NCBI GenBank assembly: GCA_033584155.1
Contig: CP138355.1
Coordinates: 2,799,826 to 2,863,825 of the forward strand
Direction of reading: 5' to 3'
Source: Candidatus Electrothrix scaldis
GTDB taxonomy: Bacteria; Desulfobacterota; Desulfobulbia; Desulfobulbales; Desulfobulbaceae
Length of the DNA stretch: 64,000 nt
The position numbers were made by a program, and so were the translations under genes. The notes beneath the pieces are model-generated. The model was not told the DNA's origin, searched no databases, and was given only the letters and a program-made list of their open reading frames with translations. This document shows, piece after piece, positions 1 to 7,770 of the stretch (the first letter of the stretch is position 1; each line of letters opens with the position of its first letter).

Positions 1-2673
1 CCCCCTGGCCCCGATCCCCTTTTCCTGTCCAAGGAGGAAGAGCAGCTCTGCTGCATCAATCCGGCCCCCTGCCAGCAGGCACCAGTAGGCAATGGGCTTG
101 AGCTCACCGCGCAGGTAGAAGGGCTGCATATCAACCACCTGACAGGGAATGCCACGTTCGGCCAGGGCCTGGGCAATGACCCCGGCCTGGGCAGAGGTGC
201 GGTACAGGACGGCTATGTCCGAGAGGGCCAGGCTTCCCCCGGTCCCCGGCCCATCAATGAGGCGGTCGATCTCCCGGTGAGAGGTGCCTCCCAGGAGCTG
301 CTGGACCTGCCCGGCAATATAGCTGGCCTCTGCCCTGGCATTAGGGGCAAGGGCGCGGAAGATGATGCCTGTTGTCAGTATATGTTGTAGTAGGGACAGG
401 CCCCTGTGCCTGTCCGGTGGGCAAGGGCGAATACAGGGGGTCGCCCCTACAGTATCCTCTTCATGGTTGCCTGCAATCACGGCAACTGCTGCCCGGAGGA
501 TATTGGCCCCACTCCGGTAGTTGGTTGTCAGCTGGTGGAACTCGGGTTCCTGCTCCGCGATAAAGCGGTGGAACCAGGCAGGTCGGGAGCCACGAAAGCC
601 GTAGATGGCCTGGTCCGGGTCGCCAATGGCAAAGACCGTAGCGGTGTCGGCCAGCAGGCGCACCAGCTCATACTGGGCCGCATTGAGGTCCTGGAACTCA
701 TCCACCAGCAGGTGGGCCGTGGCCTGGCGCAGTTCTTCAGTAAAGCCTGCATCAGTGTGAAGCAGGGCAGTACAGGCAGGCACGATCTCGTCCAGGTCCA
801 GCAGGTTATGCTCACGGAGATACTGGAAATAGGCCTGCAAGGGCAGGGGACAATCGCCGGGTTCCGGCAGGACCGCCTGTTCAGCCAGAAAGAGGCCCGC
901 CTCCTGCCGGAGCTGTCTGCGCTCCCGCTCGCTGAACTGGGGATACTGCCTGCGGAAGACCCAGGCCCGCATCTCCGGGCCAGCCAGTTGCAGGGCAGGA
1001 TTATGGCGGCGCAGCCAATGGAGGCAGAAACCGTGAAAGGTGTCCACCCGCACGGCCTGCTCCGCCCCTTCCCTGACAGCCGCAAGCCGCTGGCGCAGCT
1101 CTTCTGCGGCCTTATTGGTAAAGGTGATCACCGTACAGCGATCCTGCTTCCCGGCCAGCAGCCCGAGGACTCGCTGCACCAGGGTGTGGGTCTTGCCCGT
1201 TCCTGGTCCGGCCTGAACAATGACCCGCCGGGCCTCACTGTCCACGGCAGCTTGCTGGTCCGGGTTCAGTGCCCTCTTGGCCTGCATGGGGCTGACTTGG
1301 GACTTCTTCCTGCTGATCACTGTCCTGTTCGCCTTCTTTTTCCTTCGGGTCTTGGCCGGGGTCATGCCAAAGAGGTTGAGCTGACCAGCCAGCTGCTCCT
1401 GTTCATCCTCGGCAAAGACCCGGATCACCCCGAACTCGCCATCAAAGCCGGGCTTACGGATGACCTTGTTCTCCCGTACCCGCTGGATTGCTGTGCCCAG
1501 CAGGGGCGAGGCCGTGTTGAGCTCCTCAATGGGTGTGTCCAGCAGGATGGTGAACTCGGAGCCGAAGGTCGTGATCAGCTTGCCGTAGACCGTGCCCACC
1601 TTCTTGGTTGCTGGCCCGCAGCTGAACAGCTCGCCCAGCACCTCGGCCAGCGGGATCAGGCTATGCACTGCCGGGGAACCCTGGGGCCATTGCGGCTTGT
1701 CCCGATCAGCCAGCTCCATGACTCGGTAGAGTACCCCGATGGTCATGGGTCTGCCGCATTGCGGGCAGATGCCGTCCGCCTCCACGGTCTGGGCCGGTTC
1801 CAGGCAGACCCCGCATTTGCGGTGGCCGTCGCAATGGTACTTACCCTCCTCCGGGTAGAACTCCACCGTGGCCTGGAAACGTTGCTGTCCCTCCCCATCA
1901 ACCGGGTTGCGCAGGGCCTCTTTGAGGGCGGGGAAGCTCAGTTCGGCAGCAAAGATATTGACCTCGCGGCCCAGCTTAGAAGGAGAGTGGCAGTCGGAGT
2001 TGGAGATAAGGGAAAAGCGATCCAGGGCCGAGATATGGCGGTTCATCTCCGGGTCCGAGGACAGGCCAGTCTCCAGGGCAAAGATCTCGCTGCTCAGGTC
2101 GTCAAAGCATTCCTCAATGCTGTCAAAGCCGGATTTGGACCCGAACAGGGAGAACCAGGGCGTCCAGATATGGGCGGGTACCAGAAAGCCTTCCGGGGCC
2201 TGGTCCAGCAGGATTTCCAGTAATATCTTAGAGTCCAGACCAAGGATAGGCCGTCCGTCCGACTCCAGGTTGCCGATCCCGGCCAGCTTGCTGTTGATCC
2301 GCCGGGCTGCATCCAGATCCGGGACATAGAGCAGGTTATGGATCTTGCGTACCTTGCCGCCCCGCTTATAGATAGAGCTGATCTCCGCACTGAGGAGAAA
2401 GCGGATATGTGAGCAGTCCGGCTGCACACCCGGAGGCAGGATCGGGGCCAGTTCCGCATAATCAGGCTGTTCTTTAAGGCGGAACAGGCCCGGTTCCGCC
2501 GGTTCCAGGTTGTCGGCCAGATGGGCAAACCAGCCTGGATGGGTGAAATCACCAGTGGCAACAACATCAATGCCCTTGATAGCGGCCCAGGCTGCCAGCC
2601 CGTGGAGATTGCTGGCCTTGCTGGTGGCACGGGAGTAACGGGAGTGGATGTGGAGGTCGGCGATATAGGACAT
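1..2673 (-). CDS. EndoQ-like PHP nuclease fused to UvrD/Rep helicase (3' end beyond window)
   Basis: The gene is open over 891 codons and runs off the left edge. It starts at ATG 2673 with a PHP-type metal motif (HIH at residues 8-10). A zinc-binding segment of the EndoQ/TIGR00375 type follows: YHC at 279-281, CGVC at 287-290 and CPQC at 303-306. A superfamily 1 helicase begins near residue 470, with Walker A GPGTGKT at 489-495 and Walker B DEFQD at 658-662. EndoQ enzymes cleave DNA 5' of deaminated bases, and UvrD helicases unwind or remove nicked strands, so the fusion suggests a single-chain repair factor for deaminated DNA. This role is inferred. A palindromic repeat (387-450) lies inside the helicase part without breaking the frame, just after the NYRSG motif. 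The last helicase motifs lie outside the window. Confidence 0.88.
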   Translation of the reverse strand, partial: MSYIADLHIHSRYSRATSKASNLHGLAAWAAIKGIDVVATGDFTHPGWFAHLADNLEPAEPGLFRLKEQPDYAELAPILPPGVQPDCSHIRFLLSAEISSIYKRGGKVRKIHNLLYVPDLDAARRINSKLAGIGNLESDGRPILGLDSKILLEILLDQAPEGFLVPAHIWTPWFSLFGSKSGFDSIEECFDDLSSEIFALETGLSSDPEMNRHISALDRFSLISNSDCHSPSKLGREVNIFAAELSFPALKEALRNPVDGEGQQRFQATVEFYPEEGKYHCDGHRKCGVCLEPAQTVEADGICPQCGRPMTIGVLYRVMELADRDKPQWPQGSPAVHSLIPLAEVLGELFSCGPATKKVGTVYGKLITTFGSEFTILLDTPIEELNTASPLLGTAIQRVRENKVIRKPGFDGEFGVIRVFAEDEQEQLAGQLNLFGMTPAKTRRKKKANRTVISRKKSQVSPMQAKRALNPDQQAAVDSEARRVIVQAGPGTGKTHTLVQRVLGLLAGKQDRCTVITFTNKAAEELRQRLAAVREGAEQAVRVDTFHGFCLHWLRRHNPALQLAGPEMRAWVFRRQYPQFSERERRQLRQEAGLFLAEQAVLPEPGDCPLPLQAYFQYLREHNLLDLDEIVPACTALLHTDAGFTEELRQATAHLLVDEFQDLNAAQYELVRLLADTATVFAIGDPDQAIYGFRGSRPAWFHRFIAEQEPEFHQLTTNYRSGANILRAAVAVIAGNHEEDTVGATPCIRPCPPDRHRGLSLLQHILTTGIIFRALAPNARAEASYIAGQVQQLLGGTSHREIDRLIDGPGTGGSLALSDIAVLYRTSAQAGVIAQALAERGIPCQVVDMQPFYLRGELKPIAYWCLLAGGRIDAAELLFLLGQEKGIGARG
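387..450. repeat. Palindromic interspersed repeat, copy A, inside the helicase CDS
   Basis: The segment starts GTAGTAGGGACAG and ends CGCCCCTAC. It aligns along its length with 46178-46238 and shares its ends with 52288-52315. It contains internal inverted blocks (GGGACAGG with CCTGTCC). Read on the minus strand it contributes about 21 codons to the UvrD frame without a stop. Confidence 0.75.
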
Positions 2674-2817
2674 GGGCTCAGTTGCTCTCTTGCTGGCTGG
2701 GGTTATTCGGCTTCCCGATCAGGGCGGGGTACGCTGGCCAGCTTAAAAGCAAGGTGGAGGGATGTCAACTGAAAGGGGGGCAGGGGAGAGAATATCCGAC
2801 CCCCGCCCGTTGGCCGC

Positions 2818-4971
2818 TCAATTCACCTTACGCAAGGCCAGGTACTGCACCTCGTTGGGATAACGGAACTGAACAAAGATACCGTTCTCGCGCAGGGCAT
2901 CGGCTGATTGCGGCTGAGGCCAGAGCGGGGCATCTGGATCATCAGCTACCAGATTAACGGCCTGATACTGTCCATGCAAAGGCAGATTGGGTGGAACCAC
3001 AAAGGTCTCCGCGTTCACCATATGATTGCGCAGGTTGATGAACACGAGGATAACCTCATTCTCGTCCCAGCGGGCCACGGAAAAGATATCATCATTAAAG
3101 CCTGTTCCGTTCTTTTTACGCAGGAATATACGTTTTGTGCTGCGCAGAGCCGGATGAGCGGCACGGACCTCATTGAGCCGTTTGTAGAAGGCTACCAACT
3201 TTGGGTTTTCTTTGTCCCACCACTCTTTGATGTTCTGCCAGCTGGACTGGAAATCAATCTTGTATGGGATGCCCAGAGGTTGGCTCATGAACACCATCGG
3301 CACGCCATAACTGGCTGTGGTCACAGCATAGCGAGCAGCCATCAACCAGGGGTTGCCGTTGCCCTGCTCATCATGACTGGTGCCGTTGTGGAGCACGGCA
3401 GCATTATAACCGAACATGCCTGCTTCTTTTTCCAGGCTTGCTGCCAGGACAGACATGCTTGTGGTATCGCTGCGGTATAGATAATGATCCACCGTAGTGA
3501 TGACATCAAAAAGACGGTTGGTTCGGTACAGGACTTGATCAGGATCAAGCACCTCGGCAAAGAAGACAAAGTCCCATTTGGCCTGCCGAGTTTTGTTGAT
3601 GATGTACTCCCATGCCTGAGAAGGCAGCCCTTGGGCAAAATCGGCACGGATGCCATCCAGGCCGTTATTGGTCCACTTGAGCCAGTAAGGCAGAACGTAG
3701 GCGAAATAGTTCCAGACATTGACAACCTCGCTGTCATAACCGCCTGCCGGGTTCAAATCTGTGTACATCAGGTCGCGCTCATCCTGCGCTCCTCCCCGAG
3801 ACACATCGCCTATATAGGATTTCGGGCCGAGCGCAGAGTAATCACCGAAATACCAGTCAAAGCCAGCATCATACCATCTATGCTCTCCCAGCCGATCCGC
3901 CGGGGCAAAAAGAGCCAGATCACTCATGGAGGATGCATGTTCCCGGTAATTGCGTTTACTTGTGGCCCAGGCCGGTCGTTCATACCTAATGAGCGCACTT
4001 GCACTCCTGCTGAATCCCAGCTCCACACCACCCCGACCAAAACAGACATCGCGACCAGAATGATTAAAGGCCATATCAATGAAGATATTCAGGTCAAGCT
4101 TATCGGCTTGTTGGACCAGGTACTGAAACTCTCTTTTGGCTTCCAGTTCATCGCCTGAGGAAACCAGATTGCCGTTGATTGCATAATAATTGCGTGTGGC
4201 ATAGGGGCTCCCCGGTGACTCATTCCGCACCCATCTGTTCAGCTCCGGGTTATAGCGCTCCTTGGTCACTGGCATGATGGGCATGATCCATAGGGTATTG
4301 AAGCCCATACCTTTGCGCAACTTGCTCAGGTTGAAGGGGTCAAAGGTGTCATTCTCATGGTCCGTGAAATCTTCAAAGGTGCTGCGGTTCTGTTGTATAT
4401 TACCGGGAAAGGCCTCAATCACCAGGGGATTGACCTCGTACAGGGTCAGACCCAGGACTTTACGAGGAGAGACCACTATCGCTGCATCGCGTTGACCATC
4501 AAACTGTCTGCTCCATTGCCAGGGGCCATGATTGATGCGAAAGCGGGTGGTCAGGCGGTATACCCCGGTTTTATTCACAGCAAATTCTGTGTTGTATACA
4601 TAATTATTGCCGTTTTTTTTCGCCAGCTGCATAGGCTTGGTAACCCAGTAGCTATCCGGTTGGTTCGCCTCATTGATTGACTCAAAGATTTTTGTAAAAT
4701 CACGGCGGTTGAGATTGGTGTATGCTTCCACCTCCACCCTATCCGGTGGTGCCCCTTCGCTGTATACCTCGACAGATACTCTCAGATTAACTTGCTCCCC
4801 TTTGTCCTCATTCAGAAAATATTTCACTGTGCCGTAGTTACCAGCACGGCCTTCCGGCCAGACCTCTGCATCATAGAGTTTCAAGTTGCCCATCCAGACA
4901 TCAGCGAAGGACAAGGAGAAGAAGAGCAGAAGCAGAATGAGCTGCTGCATTGTTATTTTTATTATTTCCAT
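2818..4971 (-). CDS. Secreted GH13 alpha-amylase-family glycoside hydrolase
   Basis: A 717-residue protein with an N-terminal signal peptide (hydrophobic residues about 9-22, likely cut after SLSFA), so it acts in the periplasm or outside the cell. The four GH13 regions are visible. Region I is DMAFNH (D299, H304). Region II is GIRADFAQ (nucleophile D444). Region III is FFAEVLD (acid/base E473). Region IV is SHDE (transition-state D534). All three catalytic acids are present, so it should be active on alpha-glucans, though substrate and product size cannot be read from sequence. The start at 4971 is preceded by an AAAGGAAAG ribosome site. About 160 N-terminal residues precede the barrel and probably form a beta-rich accessory domain. 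No other maltodextrin genes are adjacent. Confidence 0.9.
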   Translation of the reverse strand: MEIIKITMQQLILLLLFFSLSFADVWMGNLKLYDAEVWPEGRAGNYGTVKYFLNEDKGEQVNLRVSVEVYSEGAPPDRVEVEAYTNLNRRDFTKIFESINEANQPDSYWVTKPMQLAKKNGNNYVYNTEFAVNKTGVYRLTTRFRINHGPWQWSRQFDGQRDAAIVVSPRKVLGLTLYEVNPLVIEAFPGNIQQNRSTFEDFTDHENDTFDPFNLSKLRKGMGFNTLWIMPIMPVTKERYNPELNRWVRNESPGSPYATRNYYAINGNLVSSGDELEAKREFQYLVQQADKLDLNIFIDMAFNHSGRDVCFGRGGVELGFSRSASALIRYERPAWATSKRNYREHASSMSDLALFAPADRLGEHRWYDAGFDWYFGDYSALGPKSYIGDVSRGGAQDERDLMYTDLNPAGGYDSEVVNVWNYFAYVLPYWLKWTNNGLDGIRADFAQGLPSQAWEYIINKTRQAKWDFVFFAEVLDPDQVLYRTNRLFDVITTVDHYLYRSDTTSMSVLAASLEKEAGMFGYNAAVLHNGTSHDEQGNGNPWLMAARYAVTTASYGVPMVFMSQPLGIPYKIDFQSSWQNIKEWWDKENPKLVAFYKRLNEVRAAHPALRSTKRIFLRKKNGTGFNDDIFSVARWDENEVILVFINLRNHMVNAETFVVPPNLPLHGQYQAVNLVADDPDAPLWPQPQSADALRENGIFVQFRYPNEVQYLALRKVN

Positions 4972-5311
4972 GGTACTTTCCTTTTTTTAGTTTGGGCAGT
5001 GGAGTCGATGTGGCTGGTCTCTTGCGAGAAGATCCACCTTGGAGACATCATATCAACGAGCCGTGCAATTTACCTTGCTTCCAGAGAGCAATCAATTATT
5101 GGCGAAAATGATCTTGCACAGCAGGGAAAATCTTGTGTTGATACCGATGGGTATTAAAAGAAGTATATAACATGGCATCGTCAGGAACAAGGACATGTCA
5201 ACTGCCTGCGCAGATTGCCAGGGCCATGTTATACGGCATTGAGGAAGCATTGAGGAAGCATGGAGGCAGCGGGAGAATGGGAGGGGGGGAAATACCATCC
5301 CAACGAGAAGG
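4972..5311. other. Intergenic region, no convincing gene
   Basis: Short open frames here lack ribosome sites and family resemblance. The only structure seen is a direct duplication of the 11-mer ATTGAGGAAGC near 5239-5262. The amylase promoter should lie at its left end, but no clear -35/-10 pair was found. Confidence 0.5.
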
Positions 5312-5348
5312 CAAAAAAAAACGGGCGAGGTATGAAAACCAGCCCGTT
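5312..5348 (-). terminator. Rho-independent terminator
   Basis: On the minus strand the stem ACGGGC (5347-5342) pairs with GCCCGT (5326-5321) and is followed by a run of nine T. It lies just downstream of the small minus-strand gene at 5403-5600, and so supports transcription of that gene. Confidence 0.75.
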
Positions 5349-5402
5349 GATATGCTAAGCTAAAATGATATGATGAGCAAGGGGGGAGCGCAGAGTTCGG
5401 CT

Positions 5403-5600
5403 TTATCCGAGTTGCAAAGCTAAAAAGGTATTTGTTCTTCTCTCATCAGAGGTCATAAAGATCTCGGTGAGTTTTTCATATGCATTATAAAGAGCTTGAT
5501 AGGTCTCGTCGGACGCCAGAAGCGGATTGTTATTTGCTGATATCTCTATTAATTCAATAGCTCTTTCGAAGGCGTATATTTTTTGTTTGTTTGCAGTCAT
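5403..5600 (-). CDS. Small hypothetical protein (65 aa)
   Basis: A short, mostly alpha-helical and charged protein that begins MTANKQKIYAFERAIEL. It has no signal peptide, membrane segment or cysteine. I do not recognise the family. Support comes from its balanced composition and a good intrinsic terminator 55 bases downstream (5312-5348). It stands alone between the amylase gene and a gene-free stretch. Confidence 0.5.
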   Translation of the reverse strand: MTANKQKIYAFERAIELIEISANNNPLLASDETYQALYNAYEKLTEIFMTSDERRTNTFLALQLG

Positions 5601-6053
5601 TACCGGGTCCCTCCATTGATAACAGCCAGTCTGAGTAACATGTTCACCATGTTCTTTTTTGTACTTTTAGTCCTTTATACTTGTAGTATAAAAAATGGTA
5701 CTTACAAAAGCAAGGTTAAAAAAATTATATTTGCAATATTTTTTTGGGGTAGTGATTCTTCTGCGGGGGAGGAATACCGGGAACTTTACTTGGGGTGTTA
5801 GCTCTGGCTGGCTTTAATATAGCCTCGTTAGGGCAGGGGGAGGTCCTGAAGGGTTCTATATATCAAGCTCAGGGTAACACCCTGAGTACAGGATTTTCTT
5901 TTCGCAGGTGATCAACTTTCTGATGCTTCAGGTCTAAGCGTTATGAACAAAGATGATTTGGATGCTTTTTAAGAAGTACCGCAAGAGGGGAGAGTCTTTT
6001 TCCCTGCTTCAGACCTGATAGATTGAGGAACAGGGAAAAAGAATATTGTGGAA
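5601..6053. other. Gene-free region with two strong hairpins
   Basis: No convincing gene. A perfect 7-bp stem CTCAGGG/CCCTGAG lies at 5868-5886, followed by a T-rich stretch on the plus strand. A 12-bp perfect inverted repeat (TCTTTTTCCCTG at 5995-6006, CAGGGAAAAAGA at 6031-6042) lies 12 bases past the end of the gene at 6054 and probably terminates it. Confidence 0.5.
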
Positions 6054-6596
6054 TTAATGTTCTGTCTGGCTTGGGCGGTAGTCAAGTTTCATGAAACCAT
6101 CAGCCATAATCTGCCCGGCAACGGCCTCAACCTCCTGCCATGCCTCCTGCTCTTCCGAAGATAACTCGGGAAACATCTGCGGTGCAGGCATCCAATCGCG
6201 GCATTCCCGGCAATAGGCGAGATAGGCAGCCAATCCTATCTTTCCGTATTCTTCCAGAAAAGAGACAACTTTTGAAGTGCCTGCTGTGATCAGAAAGCTG
6301 GCCTCGGCAACGGAATGCCAAACATTCACCCAGGTAGACTCCATAATACTGGGAGCGGCTTGAATTTTCCGGTGAATGGGTTCGGTAATGCTCCGATAAG
6401 TTGAGCCTTCCGGCGGAGTTGTATATTCCATGCAGGTAATACGAATCTTATCTGTGTTGGTCATCTCTGCAAAGACTCTCTGTGCCTCAAGAGCTGCCTG
6501 AATTTCAAATTCATGCACCTCTCTGCCGAGATATCCCTTTTTGTACAGGCCATTACCATTCTGATTAACCATCATCAACCAAATATTTCGATCCAT
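6054..6596 (-). CDS. Hypothetical protein (180 aa)
   Basis: I do not recognise a family. The protein is soluble and rich in Glu and Ala, with no signal peptide. It has a few scattered cysteines and a central amphipathic stretch (residues about 95-130). ATG 6596 is preferred over GTG 6602 because an AGAGAG sequence sits 8 bases upstream of it but only 2 bases upstream of the GTG. A perfect 12-bp inverted repeat at 5995-6042 lies just past the stop and may be its terminator. Confidence 0.6.
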   Translation of the reverse strand: MDRNIWLMMVNQNGNGLYKKGYLGREVHEFEIQAALEAQRVFAEMTNTDKIRITCMEYTTPPEGSTYRSITEPIHRKIQAAPSIMESTWVNVWHSVAEASFLITAGTSKVVSFLEEYGKIGLAAYLAYCRECRDWMPAPQMFPELSSEEQEAWQEVEAVAGQIMADGFMKLDYRPSQTEH

Positions 6597-6602
6597 TTTC
6601 AC

Positions 6603-7123
6603 ATCTCTCTGTTGACTTCCAACTTCGCATACAGCCTGTTATGTGAAGTCTGTTCCTCATTTTCCCTCCCTGCATGTGCTCAGGAAAAATGAGCCGTACT
6701 TTTCCTTGTTGCTACTCAAGATAGCGACGTGAGAGAAAATATATATTCCTCATGATTATTAAAGCGTTCTGTTCTTATCCATTACGAAAATGATCCTGCA
6801 ACTTCGCGGCCATACGTCTTGATCAGCTGAAGTCTCTCTTTCAGGCTCATCCGAAATTAAAAAGGACTCAGCATCAAGATTCGGACCGCTTCACGATGTT
6901 CCATTTCTTTTCACCCCTTTTTTGGTTTGTGTTCTTGCCTTGTTTCTCTTCTTAACTATAATGCTATAACAAACTGTACCACATGTGTAGTTTTTTTATA
7001 CCACAGTGGTATTTTTATTGAGTATTGCTACCTTTTGTTAATGTAGTGCAATAGATCTATTTTGCTTAATAGATTGTTTTGAAATATAAAAAATAAACAT
7101 CTCTCTTCCCGGGAGGAAGGGGT
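6603..7123. other. Intergenic region between a hypothetical gene and rlmH
   Basis: AT-rich, with one small interrupted open frame on the minus strand (6782-6904, listed separately). The last 150 bases are very AT-rich and probably hold the rlmH promoter, but no clear -35/-10 pair could be assigned. Confidence 0.4.
6782..6904 (-). pseudogene. Small conserved-looking ORF interrupted by an in-frame TAA
   Basis: From ATG 6904, with GGGGTG about 7 bases upstream, the frame reads MEHREAVRILMLSPF, then TAA, then FRMSLKERLQLIKTYGREVA and on to a normal stop at 6782. Composition and reading frame continue unchanged across the TAA, so this looks like a 40-residue helical protein with one nonsense codon where a Tyr would fit. 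It could also be a chance frame. I cannot assign a function. Confidence 0.35.
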
Positions 7124-7609
7124 ATGATTTGGAGCTTCGCAATGAAGATTTCGCTTCCCTTTCTAGGAAAAACAAAAGAAAGATACCTGGATCAGGCGAT
7201 TGAGGATTATGCAGGACGCCTGCGGCGCTATGTACCGCTTGAGATGAAGGTGCTGAAATGCAAATACAGCAAGAATGATGGCGATCAGGTCATTATGGCG
7301 CGTGAGGCTGAGCAGCTCATTGCCCATGCTGCCTCAGCATCCCTGACCGTAGCTTTGGACCCCACAGGTCGCGAGCAGACCTCAGAGGAGATAGCTACCG
7401 CCCTTGCTGCTTGGGAAGATAGGGGAATCCAGACAGTCTGTTTTCTGATTGGTGGACATCTGGGCTTGGATCCGCAGGTGCGCCAGCAGGCGGATCATAT
7501 CTGGTCCCTTTCACGGCTCACCTTTACCCACGAAATGACGCGGTTTATCCTTCTGGAGCAGCTCTATCGGGCCTGCTCAATCAAGGCTGGACATAATTAT
7601 CATAAATGA
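7124..7609 (+). CDS. rlmH: 23S rRNA (pseudouridine1915-N3)-methyltransferase RlmH
   Basis: RlmH methylates N3 of pseudouridine 1915 in helix 69 of 23S rRNA using S-adenosylmethionine. The protein has the SPOUT knot hallmarks: LIGGHLGLD near residue 114 and a C-terminus ending HEMTRF...GHNYHK, which closes the family's cofactor pocket. The family is about 155 residues long and normally begins at the MKI found at 7142. However, a strong GGAGG (7112-7116) sits 7 bases before ATG 7124, giving a 161-residue product. Either start is possible. The gene appears monocistronic. Confidence 0.95.
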   Translation: MIWSFAMKISLPFLGKTKERYLDQAIEDYAGRLRRYVPLEMKVLKCKYSKNDGDQVIMAREAEQLIAHAASASLTVALDPTGREQTSEEIATALAAWEDRGIQTVCFLIGGHLGLDPQVRQQADHIWSLSRLTFTHEMTRFILLEQLYRACSIKAGHNYHK

Positions 7610-7770
7610 GTGTAGTAAGTCTGAATCACCTTTTGTTGTTTTCTTTTTATTTCATGCTACTAGCTGTTTCTTTGTTCGTATACTGCCTTGCAAAAAAACT
7701 CCTCTGCCTGTACAGTAGGTCCAGTTTTTTATAATTATTTCATAATATATGATATATTGAGAGGTTACGC

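Noticed and set aside
406-2223. Long open frame on the plus strand (605 codons)
   Set aside because: It lies opposite the EndoQ-UvrD fusion, which has clear ordered motifs. The plus-strand product has no recognisable domain and is a by-product of the GC-rich coding sequence.
5172-5363. Short plus-strand frame near 5.2 kb
   Set aside because: No ribosome site or family resemblance; it overlaps a terminator of the opposite strand.
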